A DNA stretch of 64,000 bases from Anaerococcus marasmi (lineage in GTDB: Bacteria; Bacillota; Clostridia; Tissierellales; Peptoniphilaceae): the NCBI RefSeq assembly GCF_900290195.1, contig NZ_OLMF01000004.1, positions 1,582,942 to 1,646,941 on the forward strand, in the 5' to 3' direction. A model generated the notes under the pieces. The model was not told where the DNA came from. It was given only the letters and a program-made list of their open reading frames with translations, and did not search any database. Below, one piece after another: positions 43,697 through 54,601 of this stretch; position 1 is the stretch's first letter; each line of letters starts with the position of its first letter. Made by a program: the position numbers and the translations under genes.

Positions 43697-44740
43697 TTAT
43701 TTGAATGAACCTCGATATTTACCAGGTGTTATGTCATAATGTTTTTTGAAAAGTCTTTGAAAATGTTCTATATTATTGAATCCTGAAAGAATAGCAATTT
43801 CTTCAATGGAATGCGAGCTTTTTTTTAGCAAATTCTTTGCTTTATTAAATTTTATATCAAGAATGATATTTGTAAATGTTTTTCCTGTGTTTGATTTTAT
43901 AATTCTTGAACAATGACTCTCTGAGTAATTAAATCTCTTTGCCAATTTAGATAATGTGATGGACTTAAATTGGTGTTCCATATAAGAAATCATTTCTGTA
44001 ACTATTGGAGAGGGTGTTTTAGATTGGTCTGGAAAATATATATTATCATCGTATCGTTTTACAATTAGAGAGAATATTAATACAACTAATGAGTTAGTAA
44101 CTAACTCAGAATTATTCTCGTTTTTTAGATTTTCATAATATAAATCAAGAATTAAATTTTTTATTTCAGTATCTTTTGTTGTATCTACAATCATGTAGTT
44201 GTTTTGATCATATAAAAATAAAGATTGGTTGAAAAAATCTGATATTTTATTTGACTTTCTTAGTAAATTGTAAAAAATATCTTCGAATGCGCCTCTCCAA
44301 ATTATGATATTTATTATTAGTGAATCATCAAATACACCAATACTATGCGATGTATCGGGTGGAATTATGCAGAAATATCCTTCTTTTAAACTTATATCAT
44401 AATTGTTAATGAACTGTTTGCATGAACCTTTTAGACAGTAAACTACCTCATAAAATGAGTGCTTGTGTGAAAACATAGGCGTATATCTATAGTGCTTGCT
44501 GAGAGTTATTTCTTTATTATTATTAAAATCATACATCATCTCATCAGTCATATTTATTGGATTCCAAGATCCCTTGATTTCTGGGACTATAAGTTTTCTT
44601 TCGTATAATTCATCCCTATCCAGGCTAGAAATAAATTCATTTAGAGATTTTCCATTTCCGCAAGCATTGAAATAGTTTTGGTAAAATATCTCATCTTCTT
44701 CCATTTTTTCAATTAATTTTAATATATTATCCCTATCCAT
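43697..44740 (-). CDS. AraC-family regulator with N-terminal cupin
   Basis: A 347-residue protein. A cupin-like effector domain (about 70-160) has HKHSFYEVVYCLKGSCKQF and PPDTSHSIGV. The C-terminal double HTH (about 250-347) has LAKRFNYSESHCSRIIKSNTGKTF and the second-helix motif EEIAILSGFNNIEHFQRLFKKHYDITPGKYR. It is divergent from the GPH/MFS/GH78/GH1/ROK operon, with 168 bases between, and most likely activates that operon when its sugar is present. TTGAGAGGAATA lies before its ATG. Confidence 0.9.
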   Translation of the reverse strand: MDRDNILKLIEKMEEDEIFYQNYFNACGNGKSLNEFISSLDRDELYERKLIVPEIKGSWNPINMTDEMMYDFNNNKEITLSKHYRYTPMFSHKHSFYEVVYCLKGSCKQFINNYDISLKEGYFCIIPPDTSHSIGVFDDSLIINIIIWRGAFEDIFYNLLRKSNKISDFFNQSLFLYDQNNYMIVDTTKDTEIKNLILDLYYENLKNENNSELVTNSLVVLIFSLIVKRYDDNIYFPDQSKTPSPIVTEMISYMEHQFKSITLSKLAKRFNYSESHCSRIIKSNTGKTFTNIILDIKFNKAKNLLKKSSHSIEEIAILSGFNNIEHFQRLFKKHYDITPGKYRGSFK

Positions 44741-44908
44741 ATATTCCTCTCAAATATCATAAAAGATCAATTAAACTTGATTTATTACATCATACTATAT
44801 TTTTGAGATTTATTCTATAATTAAATTAGTAAGAAAAGGATTTCAAAAATTCGAAATGATCTGCAGTATTGAAATTCTTGATTTAATAGTTTTGAAGGAG
44901 GATAATCA

Positions 44909-46261
44909 ATGAATTTACCAAGAAGCTTTATTTGGAAGCAAAGAATAGGATATGGACTTGCTGATTATGCATGTAACTTAATATGGCAAATGATATCCTT
45001 ATACTTGATGTTTTATTATACTGATGTAGTAAAAATGAATGGTTTACAGATAGCTAGTATGTTTTTAGTTACTAGGATTATTGATGGATTTACTGACTTA
45101 TTGATAGGATATGCAATTGATAATACAAATACAAGGTGGGGGAAATCAAGACCATATTTTTTATGGGGAGCTATACCTTTTGCCATATTTGCTTATTTAA
45201 CATTTTCGGTTCCTGAATCAATGAGTGTGAGTGGCAAGGTTATTTATATGTATGCAACCTATATAGGATTATCATTCATGTATACAGTAGTAAACATTCC
45301 TATGGCATCTATTTTGCCATCATTAACTACAGACCCACAAGAAAGAACTAATTTAGCAACTGTTAGACAATTTTTTGCATTTTTAGGATCAACAACTGTT
45401 TCCTATCTTGGATTGAAGCTTGTAGAGAGATTAGGTAATGGAAATGATGCTGTTGGATTTAAATATGTAATGTTAATATTTGGAATCATAAGTTCAATAA
45501 TATTTTTCATAACTTTCTTTACAGTTAGAGAGGTAGGAAATCCTACTAAAGACAAAATAAGTTTAGGAGATTCAGTTAAATCTTTAAAAGAAAACGAACC
45601 TTGGAAGATATTTGCCCTAAATATTATATTTATGTGGACAGCTCTATTTATTCAAAGTGGATCATTGGTTTATTATTTCACATCTGTTCTAGGAAATAAG
45701 GACCTTTCTGTTACAGCTGCAACCTTAAATACATTATTACCAGTAGCATCTAACCTCATGGTTCCTTTTCTATCAAAGATGACAAGTAAGAAGAAACTAT
45801 TTATATACTCATCAATAGTACAGCTAATGGGTATAGTAGTTGTTTTTCTAGCAGGTCTTAATGTCATGGGTTCATTAATTGGTGTAGGAATATCTGCAAT
45901 TGGATTTGGAGTTAAGGTATCAATTTATTTCTCAATGCAAGCAGATCCAGTAGATTATGGAATCTGGAAGACAGGCGTGGATACATCAGGTAGTCTATCT
46001 GCGATAAATGGATTTATAGGAAAAATAGCTCAAGCAATAGCTGGAGGCCTATCAGGTTTATTAATAGCTTGGGGAGGATATCAAGGTTCTAGTACTGTAC
46101 AAACTGCATCAGCTATTACATCCATAAAAGCTATGTACTTATTTATACCTATAATTTTAACCATAGGCTCAATAATAGTTATGATGAGATATAAGCTAGA
46201 TGACCAGTTAGAGGCAATAAGAAATGATTTAGAAAAGAGGGAAGTAAGTAATGAATTATAA
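44909..46261 (+). CDS. GPH family sugar:cation symporter 3
   Basis: A 450-residue 12-helix MFS_2 carrier. IIDGFTDLLIGYAIDNTNTRWGKSRPYFLWG is the family loop (key words DGFTD, GKSRPYFLWG), and the central loop has DYGIWKTGVDTSG. AGGAGG precedes ATG 44909. It is the first gene of a five-gene unit and overlaps an MFS gene by 11 bases. By its neighbours it imports a beta-glucoside or rhamnosylated glycoside. It is not close to the tandem pair at 25070-27854. Confidence 0.85.
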   Translation: MNLPRSFIWKQRIGYGLADYACNLIWQMISLYLMFYYTDVVKMNGLQIASMFLVTRIIDGFTDLLIGYAIDNTNTRWGKSRPYFLWGAIPFAIFAYLTFSVPESMSVSGKVIYMYATYIGLSFMYTVVNIPMASILPSLTTDPQERTNLATVRQFFAFLGSTTVSYLGLKLVERLGNGNDAVGFKYVMLIFGIISSIIFFITFFTVREVGNPTKDKISLGDSVKSLKENEPWKIFALNIIFMWTALFIQSGSLVYYFTSVLGNKDLSVTAATLNTLLPVASNLMVPFLSKMTSKKKLFIYSSIVQLMGIVVVFLAGLNVMGSLIGVGISAIGFGVKVSIYFSMQADPVDYGIWKTGVDTSGSLSAINGFIGKIAQAIAGGLSGLLIAWGGYQGSSTVQTASAITSIKAMYLFIPIILTIGSIIVMMRYKLDDQLEAIRNDLEKREVSNEL

Positions 46262-47489
46262 AGAAGAAATAAACTATAAACCATTAGTCTTAAGCTCTGG
46301 CTTAGGATCAGTATTAGGCTCAGGACTTATCGTAGGAATTGCATCAACAATTACAATTTGGCAAAATGTATTGAATTTAACAACTAGCCAAGTTGGGATT
46401 GTATCAAGTCTATTAACATTTTCTATAGCTATAGGATCATTCTTGGCTGGGAAAATTAGTAAAAAAATGGGACTAGTTAATGCCTTTAATAAAATTAATA
46501 TTCTTTTTATCATAGGATCTATTTTAATCATATTAGCTAAAAATTTCCCTATGCTTTCAGTAGGAACAGTTTTAGCTGGATTTGCAACAGGAGTAGATCT
46601 TCCAGTTTCACTAACAGTGATTTCTCATGATGCACCTGATGAAAAAAAGAGTGCTGAAATGATATCCGAAACTCAAGTATACTGGACAATCGGTATTCTT
46701 GTTTCTGTGATAGTTGCTTTTATAACTTCAAAAATGAATGGAGCTTTGTCAGCACAAATCGTCATGGGGACAATGCTTTTAGTTTCAATTTTAACTATAG
46801 TATTTAGAAATACTAATTCCAATATTAAGAAAATTCACGATCTAGCTCCTAAAGAGGTAAAGAACGATAAAAAAGTATCGTTGATAGACTTGTTATTTAA
46901 AGGAGATAAAAAATATTTACAATTTTTTGTATGTATAATTGTATTTTATTGTGGATGGAATTTATTAGCAAATACATTTGGACAGTTTCAAACATTTATG
47001 CTAGTAAAGGCTAATGCAAGCCAAACTTTTGCTACAGGTGCAGGATTGGTTTTAACTGTTCTTATTTTGATTGTAGCTATGTTATTTTCAAAAATAGCTG
47101 GTGGGAAAAATAGGAATGTAGCATTTTCTATAGGAATAATAACAATTATTACAGCTTTAATTGGATTAGCAATGACAGCAAGTAATATTGTGTTAATAGT
47201 TGTTTGGTTAGCTCTACAAAATATTGGATCAACTCTAGCAGGGGAAGCAATGTATAAGGTGTGGACACAAGAGTCTTTTCCATCAGAATATAGATCAAGT
47301 GTACAAGGATTTATTAATGGATTTTCTAGGCTGCTTTGTGCAGGATTTGCAATAATTACACCTGTTTTAGTAATGCCTGAAAATATAAGAACAACTATGA
47401 TTGCATTTGCAGGATTAATTGCTATAGCAGGTATATTCGGATTTTTACAAATAAGATTACAAAAAAAATATAATATAGGAAGAAATTAG
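46251..47489 (+). CDS. MFS transporter (sugar porter-like)
   Basis: A 412-residue major facilitator with ~12 helices. IGSFLAGKISKKMGLVNAFNK is the loop 2-3 region (G-K-x-x-x-K-x-G core). FATGVDLPVSLTVISHDAPDEKKSAEM and the symmetrical YKVWTQESFPSEYRSSVQGF are sugar-porter-like. It is co-translated with the GPH gene before it. Two different secondary carriers in one operon suggest two related substrates, or one for uptake and one for export. The substrate is unknown. Confidence 0.75.
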   Translation: MNYKEEINYKPLVLSSGLGSVLGSGLIVGIASTITIWQNVLNLTTSQVGIVSSLLTFSIAIGSFLAGKISKKMGLVNAFNKINILFIIGSILIILAKNFPMLSVGTVLAGFATGVDLPVSLTVISHDAPDEKKSAEMISETQVYWTIGILVSVIVAFITSKMNGALSAQIVMGTMLLVSILTIVFRNTNSNIKKIHDLAPKEVKNDKKVSLIDLLFKGDKKYLQFFVCIIVFYCGWNLLANTFGQFQTFMLVKANASQTFATGAGLVLTVLILIVAMLFSKIAGGKNRNVAFSIGIITIITALIGLAMTASNIVLIVVWLALQNIGSTLAGEAMYKVWTQESFPSEYRSSVQGFINGFSRLLCAGFAIITPVLVMPENIRTTMIAFAGLIAIAGIFGFLQIRLQKKYNIGRN

Positions 47490-47498
47490 GAGGAGATT

Positions 47499-49064
47499 TT
47501 GGCTTTTGAGTTTCAAATAAATAGAGATATAAAATTTAATAGGGATAAATATCTGCTTAATAAAGCAGAAGAATTTAAGCCTAATATATTACCCAGGACA
47601 GTATCTAGTTATAGGTTGGTTGAATTACTAGAGGATAAGTCTAAGTTTGAAGGTGTAGGTATAAATGAAATAGATGGAGATTTAAATGAGAAAGCACTTA
47701 ACAAAGGTGATAGCTTAATTATTGATTTTAAAAATCACTATGTGGGTAAGTTTAGCATAAATATTGAATCTATTGGTTCACCGATGGATGCTCCCTTATG
47801 TATAAGGTTGAGATTTGCAGAGGTAGCTGCTGAACTTAGATATAAATCTGAAGATTATGATGGATGGTTATCAAGCTCTTGGATACAAGAAGAATTTATT
47901 CACTTGGATGAATTACCATGTTTGTTAGAATTGCCAAGAAGATATGCATTTAGGTTTGTTGAGATAAAAGTAATCGACACATCTCCTAAGTGGTCAGCAG
48001 TATTTAAGAATCCACAAGTAGTAACTGAAACTTCAGCAAACAGTGAATCAATCAAGATTCCTGAATTAAACGATCCTATTTTAGAGAAGATTTATGAAGT
48101 TTCCGTTAAAACCTTAGAAGATTGTATGACTGACGTTTTTGAGGATGGCCCTAAGAGAGATAGGAGGTTATGGTTGGGAGACCTTAGACTTCAAGCCTTA
48201 GCCAACTATAAAACTTTTAATAGATATGAACTTGTAAAAAGATGTCTATATTTATTTGCCGGTATGACTGTCGAAGATGGCAGAATTTCAGCTAATGTAT
48301 TTACAAAGCCATTTCCTCAACCGGATGATACATTTTTGTTTGAATACTCTCTGTTCTTTGGCGTATGTCTGTATGACTATTTAAACGAAGACTATGATAT
48401 AAAATTACTGGAAGACCTATATCCAATAGCGAAAAAACAAATGGATTATTCTATCAAGTATGTAAGTGAAGATGGTTTGCTATTAACTGATGATAAATAC
48501 CCTATATTTGTGGATTGGTCTAATGAATTTGATAAAACAACTTCAGGTCAAGCTATAATGATATATTCATTGAAGAAATTTATCTCCCTTGCAAAACTAG
48601 CTGGGGATGATTATTCAAAATATCAAAACATTCTAGACAAGTTAATTAATTATTCAAAAGATAAACTCTTCAATTCAGACAAAAAATTGTTTGTAAGTGG
48701 AGAAAACGAATATAATATAGCTAGCCAAGTTTGGATGATATTAGCTGGAGTATTTGATAATGACAAGAATAAGGAAATAATGAAAGAAACAATCAATAGC
48801 CTATTTCCAGTCAAAAATATAGCTACTCCTTATATGTATCATCATATAGCTGAAGCTATGTTTGTTAGTGGCTTAGAAGAAGAAACAGTATCTTTTGTTA
48901 AGGGTTATTGGGGAAAAATGATTTATTTAGGTGCTGATACTTTTTGGGAAGCGTTTGATCCTAATAATCAAGATTATTCACCATACGGTAGTCCGATAAT
49001 ATCAAGTTTCTGCCACGCTTGGAGCTGTACACCGGTATATCTAATAGAAGAGTATTTGTTATAA
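47499..49064 (+). CDS. GH78-like (alpha-L-rhamnosidase-like) protein, short form
   Basis: A 521-residue protein starting at TTG 47499 with AGGAGGAG just before it. Residues ~60-170 form a beta-sandwich and ~185-520 an alpha/alpha barrel with GH78-type landmarks: FEDGPKRDRRLWLGDLR (Asp216 first), GADTFWEAFDP with Glu484, and SFCHAWSCTPVYL at the end. GH78 enzymes are usually 700-1000 residues, so N-terminal domains are missing. Compared with the common DCPQRDERLGWTGD motif, the Glu taken as general acid is Arg here. It may cleave another sugar or be catalytically changed. No signal peptide. Confidence 0.7.
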   Translation: MAFEFQINRDIKFNRDKYLLNKAEEFKPNILPRTVSSYRLVELLEDKSKFEGVGINEIDGDLNEKALNKGDSLIIDFKNHYVGKFSINIESIGSPMDAPLCIRLRFAEVAAELRYKSEDYDGWLSSSWIQEEFIHLDELPCLLELPRRYAFRFVEIKVIDTSPKWSAVFKNPQVVTETSANSESIKIPELNDPILEKIYEVSVKTLEDCMTDVFEDGPKRDRRLWLGDLRLQALANYKTFNRYELVKRCLYLFAGMTVEDGRISANVFTKPFPQPDDTFLFEYSLFFGVCLYDYLNEDYDIKLLEDLYPIAKKQMDYSIKYVSEDGLLLTDDKYPIFVDWSNEFDKTTSGQAIMIYSLKKFISLAKLAGDDYSKYQNILDKLINYSKDKLFNSDKKLFVSGENEYNIASQVWMILAGVFDNDKNKEIMKETINSLFPVKNIATPYMYHHIAEAMFVSGLEEETVSFVKGYWGKMIYLGADTFWEAFDPNNQDYSPYGSPIISSFCHAWSCTPVYLIEEYLL

Positions 49065-50498
<1,434 letters not shown>

Positions 50499-50501
50499 TT
50501 T

Positions 50502-51389
50502 ATGTATCTTGTATTTGATGTAGGAGGAACTAACACAAAATATGCCTTGATGGATGATCATGCGAATATAAAGTTTAAGGATAGGTTTTCTACTATCAGG
50601 ACAAGCAAGGAAGAGTTTATAAGATCACTTGAAAAAGTTGTGGAAATATATAGAAATGAGATTGATTCTATCGCTCTTTCAATGCCAGGATTTGTTAATT
50701 CCGATACAGGTTTTATGGTTAACGGAGGAAGTCTTGATTATATTAAAAATTGGAATATAGTCGATGACTTGTCTGAGAGATTTAACATGAAAGTATCTGT
50801 GGAAAATGACGCAAAATGTGCAGCGCTTGCAGAACATTGGAAGGGAAATATTAAAGATTATAAAAATTGTGTGGTTATAGTACTTGGCACTGGTGTAGGT
50901 GGGGCTATTATAATTAATGATGAAATCTACAAGGGCAGAGATTTGACTGCCGGGGAGTTTTCGTTTATCCTTTCTAATATGGATTCAAATAAAGAAATTT
51001 CCGATGCTATAGGTTGGAATATAAGCGTTCCTAATATGGTGAAGAATGTATCTGAAAAACTTAAACTTAATAAGGAAAATTCTAATGGAGAGTATATTTT
51101 TGAACTAGCTAATAATGGAAATGAAGTTGCTTTAGAAGAAATAAGGAAGTATATGTCAAAGCTTGCGTTTTTAATCTATAACCTCAATTTCATTATAAAT
51201 CCTGATATTTTCGCCATTGGTGGAGGTATTAGTAGGCAAAGTTTAACATATAAAATATTACTAGAAGAAATAGATAAAATATATGATTCTATAGGCTTTG
51301 ACCTTAAAAAGCCTGACGTGATAAATTGTAAGTTTTTTAATGATGCGAATTTGATTGGTGCATTGCACAATCACTTGAAAAAAATCTAG
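50502..51389 (+). CDS. ROK family sugar kinase, zinc-motif-less (BglK-like)
   Basis: A 295-residue ROK protein. DVGGTNTKYALMD is the phosphate-binding start, ENDAKCAALAEHW carries the catalytic Asp (~104), VVIVLGTGVGGAII is the second ATP loop. The region that in most ROK kinases has the CxCGxxGC zinc cluster reads GRDLTAGEFSFIL and lacks the cysteines. Beta-glucoside kinase BglK, which phosphorylates cellobiose-type sugars at C6, is of this zinc-less kind as I recall. Its place right after a phospho-beta-glucosidase supports that role; a glucokinase is the alternative. Confidence 0.82.
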   Translation: MYLVFDVGGTNTKYALMDDHANIKFKDRFSTIRTSKEEFIRSLEKVVEIYRNEIDSIALSMPGFVNSDTGFMVNGGSLDYIKNWNIVDDLSERFNMKVSVENDAKCAALAEHWKGNIKDYKNCVVIVLGTGVGGAIIINDEIYKGRDLTAGEFSFILSNMDSNKEISDAIGWNISVPNMVKNVSEKLKLNKENSNGEYIFELANNGNEVALEEIRKYMSKLAFLIYNLNFIINPDIFAIGGGISRQSLTYKILLEEIDKIYDSIGFDLKKPDVINCKFFNDANLIGALHNHLKKI

Positions 51390-51390
51390 T

Positions 51391-51432
51391 ATAGAAATAG
51401 ACCTATCAATTGGTAGGTCCATTTCTATTTTA
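51391..51432. terminator. Bidirectional terminator between the ROK and ABM genes
   Basis: ATAGAAAT (51391-51398) and ATTTCTAT (51421-51428) pair around GACCTATC-AATT-GGTAGGTC, a nearly unbroken stem, with A-rich and T-rich flanks. The genes on both sides converge on it. Confidence 0.85.
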
Positions 51433-51439
51433 ATTAAAA

Positions 51440-51772
51440 TTATTTCCTAATAAATTTTCCATCACCTTTTCCGAGGTCTGACCTATCTTCAACGAATCTT
51501 TCTACGGTCATATGGAGATCGTATTTATCGCGGAGATTTTTTATTGTCTTCATCATGGGTGATGCATGGTGCTTGTCTAAGCTTTCTTGGTCTTTCCACC
51601 TATCTATCAGAAGAAGGCAGTTTGGATTTTCTAGGGAAATGTAATATTCATAGCTTATGTTACCTGACTCTTTTCTGATTTCATCAACTGTTCCACTTTC
51701 TATCATTTCTTTAGCAAATTTCTCTACCATCCTATTTTCGCCATTATATTTTATATTAATTATAAGAGACAT
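51440..51772 (-). CDS. Antibiotic biosynthesis monooxygenase (ABM) domain protein
   Basis: A 110-residue YgiN-like ABM ferredoxin-fold protein. It has EESGNISYEYYISLENPNC-like sequence (GNISYEYY) and LLIDRWKDQESLDKHHAS, where the W, H and the HH pair match the family. Relatives are quinol monooxygenases, haem-degrading proteins or of unknown role. It lies 22 bases after the phosphofructokinase stop, so the two are likely co-transcribed. The specific function is unknown. Confidence 0.8.
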   Translation of the reverse strand: MSLIINIKYNGENRMVEKFAKEMIESGTVDEIRKESGNISYEYYISLENPNCLLLIDRWKDQESLDKHHASPMMKTIKNLRDKYDLHMTVERFVEDRSDLGKGDGKFIRK

Positions 51773-51794
51773 GATTTATCCTCAGATTAAAGAT

Positions 51795-53015
51795 CTATTT
51801 AGCAAAATCAGAAAGCTCAACAAAAACAGGCATGCCATTTTCGTATCTTTGCTCTACTTCTCCTTGGATAAGAGGGAGGGCGTAGGCTGTGATTTTTTCT
51901 CTTAGGATTTTTCTATCCTTAAGCCAGGCTTCTGGGATTTTCATTTCCTTGTTGGCTATTAGGTCTGGTTCTACCTCTGTGTAGAAGACTTCGTAGGATT
52001 TTCCTTCTTTTCTTCTAAGAACTGGGATTAGATTTGTCTTATCAAGACCTAGCTTTAAGGCCAAGTAGCCTAGCTTAAAGGCTTCGTCTGCATCTGTTTT
52101 TGAGATGTGATTGGAAGTTCTTTGGACTATGTTTAGCTCCACTGCCCTTGATTTAACGTCGAGTTTATCTCTCAGATAGTCTGCAAGTCTTTGGGCAACA
52201 CCACTTACTATAGGGTGGTTGAAGCCATCGTCACTATTGGAAAACATAGGCTTATCAAGGTAGGAATCTGTGTCACGGAAGCCTTCTGCCATAGCTATGA
52301 TGAGATTTTTTTCTGTCTTTAGCTTTTCCTTGACCTCTTCTTCAATTTCCTTTAGGGACTTGCTCTCTTCTGGGACGTAGACTAGATTGACAAGCTCTTT
52401 GTGATAGCCGTAGTCAGCTAGAAGGGATGAAGCAGCAAGCCAGCCTGCGTGGCGACCCATTATTTCTACTATAGTTACAGATTCGAGATCGTATATATCG
52501 ACATCGGCCCTGATAGTCCTTAGGCTTTGGCATATGTATTTGGCAGCAGATCCAAAACCTGGGGAATGATCCATACCATTGAGGTCGTTGTCTATGGTCT
52601 TTGGACAGCCTATAACATTAATTCCTTCAATATTATTAGATAAAATATAGGTGTTTAGCTTCTTTACTGTATCCATTGAGTCATTTCCGCCTATGTAGAC
52701 AAAAACATTTATTTCTTTTTCTAGTAAAATATCGAAAATCTTCTTGTAAATATCATCGTTGAGATCTTCGGCAAGCTTGAACCTGCAAGATCCTAGGATA
52801 GAAGAAGGACGAGCCATAAGCTTTTCCTTAACCCCCTCTCTAACAAACTTTTTCTTATCGACTTCTAGGATATCTTTTTTGATAATTCCCTCAATTCCAT
52901 GAAGACTTAGGTAAATGTTGTCGAAATTATTATCAAGGGCTCCCTGGATGACTCCAGCAAGAGATGAGTTGATAACACTGGTAGGCCCACCTGATTGGGC
53001 TATGATACAATTCAT
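51795..53015 (-). CDS. pfp: 6-phosphofructokinase, PPi-dependent type
   Basis: A 406-residue phosphofructokinase. GGPTSVINSSLAG is at 9-21, GGNDSMDT at 109-116 and PKTIDNDLNG from 138. Asp112 in the GGND motif and Lys139 in PKTIDND are the pair that goes with pyrophosphate as phosphoryl donor; ATP enzymes have Gly at both places. EIMGRHAGWLA is the substrate-binding motif. It converts fructose-6-phosphate to the 1,6-bisphosphate reversibly. GGAG precedes its ATG. It lies downstream of the HAD gene on the same strand. Confidence 0.92.
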   Translation of the reverse strand: MNCIIAQSGGPTSVINSSLAGVIQGALDNNFDNIYLSLHGIEGIIKKDILEVDKKKFVREGVKEKLMARPSSILGSCRFKLAEDLNDDIYKKIFDILLEKEINVFVYIGGNDSMDTVKKLNTYILSNNIEGINVIGCPKTIDNDLNGMDHSPGFGSAAKYICQSLRTIRADVDIYDLESVTIVEIMGRHAGWLAASSLLADYGYHKELVNLVYVPEESKSLKEIEEEVKEKLKTEKNLIIAMAEGFRDTDSYLDKPMFSNSDDGFNHPIVSGVAQRLADYLRDKLDVKSRAVELNIVQRTSNHISKTDADEAFKLGYLALKLGLDKTNLIPVLRRKEGKSYEVFYTEVEPDLIANKEMKIPEAWLKDRKILREKITAYALPLIQGEVEQRYENGMPVFVELSDFAK

Positions 53016-53080
53016 AAATTACTCCTTTTACTTAAACTCACTACTAGTATACAGAATTTCTTCCTATTTTGAAAGTCTTC

Positions 53081-53884
53081 TTATAAAATAAACTCTTCTA
53101 TATAGGAGGCTATCCCGTCTTCGTTGTTGGAAAGAGTTACATAATCGGCAATTTCCTTTATTCCCCCTACGGCATTTCCCATAGCAACACCGACTCCTGC
53201 AGCCTCAATCATAGAATAATCATTCATCTCATCTCCGAAGGCTATGGTGTTTGCTGGGTCGGTTTTGTAATAAGCGGCAATTTCTATAAGGCTCTTTCCC
53301 TTATTGATTCCCTTTGGCATAATCTCATAATACCAAGGAGTTGACTTAACTTGCGTACTTACATCGCCGAATTTCTCGTAGATTTTCTGTGATGGAGGAT
53401 CAATCCTTGAAGGATCCTGGGAAAGAAGGATATTATTTGGCTCAAAGTCAATATCATCTATCAAATTCTCCCTTAGGACAATCTCCATATTATTCATACT
53501 AGCAGTCTCATGAAGCCAATATGTGTCCATACTATTGGTAAAAATCTTTCCCTCGTTGTAAATCATTATATCTATATCGAGATCCCTAATAAAATCGAGA
53601 AACTCCTTCATAAAATCAAGGCTTAGAGTGTGGTTAGTTATAATCTCTCCTGTATGATAATCGGTAATCCTTCCTCCATTAAAGTTTGACAGAAAGCCTC
53701 CATACCTATCAAAATCAAGTTCTTTGGCTATAAACTCAGTCCCAGAATAGTCCCTCCCAGAAGCGATAACAAGCTTATGGCCGGCCTCCCTAAGCCTAAT
53801 CAGACTATCCTTAGTCCTTTGACTAATCTTCTTATCATCATTAAGAAGAGTCCCGTCAACATCGATTGCAATAATCTTTTCCAT
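53081..53884 (-). CDS. Cof-type HAD-superfamily phosphatase
   Basis: A 267-residue HAD phosphatase starting MEKIIAIDVDGTLLNDD, with nucleophile and acid Asp in DVDGT, VIASGRDY (motif II region), Lys in NKGKSLIEIA and AFGDEMNDYSMIEAAG (motifs III/IV). Members hydrolyse sugar phosphates, often with broad range. I choose the ATG at 53884, which has AAAGGAA upstream; a longer frame upstream adds a hydrophobic, non-family stretch. It is the first gene of a probable minus-strand unit HAD, pfp, ABM. Confidence 0.9.
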   Translation of the reverse strand: MEKIIAIDVDGTLLNDDKKISQRTKDSLIRLREAGHKLVIASGRDYSGTEFIAKELDFDRYGGFLSNFNGGRITDYHTGEIITNHTLSLDFMKEFLDFIRDLDIDIMIYNEGKIFTNSMDTYWLHETASMNNMEIVLRENLIDDIDFEPNNILLSQDPSRIDPPSQKIYEKFGDVSTQVKSTPWYYEIMPKGINKGKSLIEIAAYYKTDPANTIAFGDEMNDYSMIEAAGVGVAMGNAVGGIKEIADYVTLSNNEDGIASYIEEFIL

Positions 53885-54450
53885 ATCAATTCCTTTCTTT
53901 TCTATTATAATTATAAGATAAATAAAAAGAAAGTCCAAAGATGGCTATAAGAAAACTAATAGGGAGGAAAGGAGATCCCTCGACTGCGTTCCACTAGGCC
54001 CGAGATAAGAAGGTGAGAAACGAATCGAATAAAACTCATGAGAACCCTCACGAGAAATTGTAAAATTATAATTATTTTAAAATCCTAATAAAATAATATC
54101 GTACAATTACCGCCATCTCGAAGGAGGTACGACTGAGAGATCTACAGTCTATGATAACATGTAGATATAATAGTTCAAGTTATCTACGTAAATACATAAC
54201 TAACAAAACCTCCAACCAAATGCGTCCCAAGGTTCTGTAGACCTCTCACGTAAAGTTCGAGGTGGCTTAATGGAGAATTTTAATAAAAAATACAGAATAT
54301 TATTAGAGATATCTCGGCTACGCTCGATGGTAGGTATAATTAATAGATCTCTTGACAAGCTCGAGATGCCACCTTCGGTGTTAGTTTGCGGGCTCAGAGA
54401 CAAGTCCTTCCGGCTCTTAGAGGATAGCAGAGCTTGCCCTTTATCTTATT
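53885..54450. other. Gene-free repeat region, first part
   Basis: No convincing gene. From 53991 it holds a copy of a 45-base repeat found again at 54704. Several words such as CTCGGCTACGCTCGATGG, CTCGAGATGCCACC and GAGGTGGC can pair with one another (for example GAGGTGGC near 54259 with GCCACC near 54367), so the stretch looks like degraded intergenic repeats. A 60-codon frame at 54270-54452 has no ribosome binding site and repeat-derived content. Confidence 0.5.
53991..54035 (+). repeat. 45-base intergenic repeat, copy 1
   Basis: Matches 54704-54748 with one mismatch; core CCCGAGATAAGAAGGTGAGA. A weaker relative starts near 54602 (GAGATAAGGGGGGTGTGATA). Confidence 0.85.
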
Positions 54451-54531
54451 AACTTTGAATAATATTCAAAGTTCTTTTATCCTTTGTTAATATGAACAAA
54501 GGATACTACACTATTTTGCTTTGCAAAACAG
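54451..54531. repeat. Three consecutive hairpins
   Basis: 54451-54473 is an 11+1+11 perfect inverted repeat (AACTTTGAATA arms). 54479-54504 has 10-bp arms ATCCTTTGTT/AACAAAGGAT with loop AATATG. 54511-54531 has CTATTTTGC/GCAAAACAG with TTT loop. T-rich tails follow the first (TTCTTTTAT), so one or more may terminate transcription. Confidence 0.65.
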
Positions 54532-54601
54532 TGGTCCATGACGAGGGCTAGCTCGATTAAGTGCTGCCATCATCTCACTCGTTCGCTGTGGCCAGGCCCA
54601 T

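Noticed and set aside
51657..51905. 82-codon plus-strand open frame across the ABM and phosphofructokinase genes
   Set aside because: Antisense to two recognisable proteins and without family resemblance.
54270..54452. 60-codon plus-strand open frame in the repeat block
   Set aside because: No family resemblance, made of repeat words, and no ribosome binding site. Treated as non-coding.
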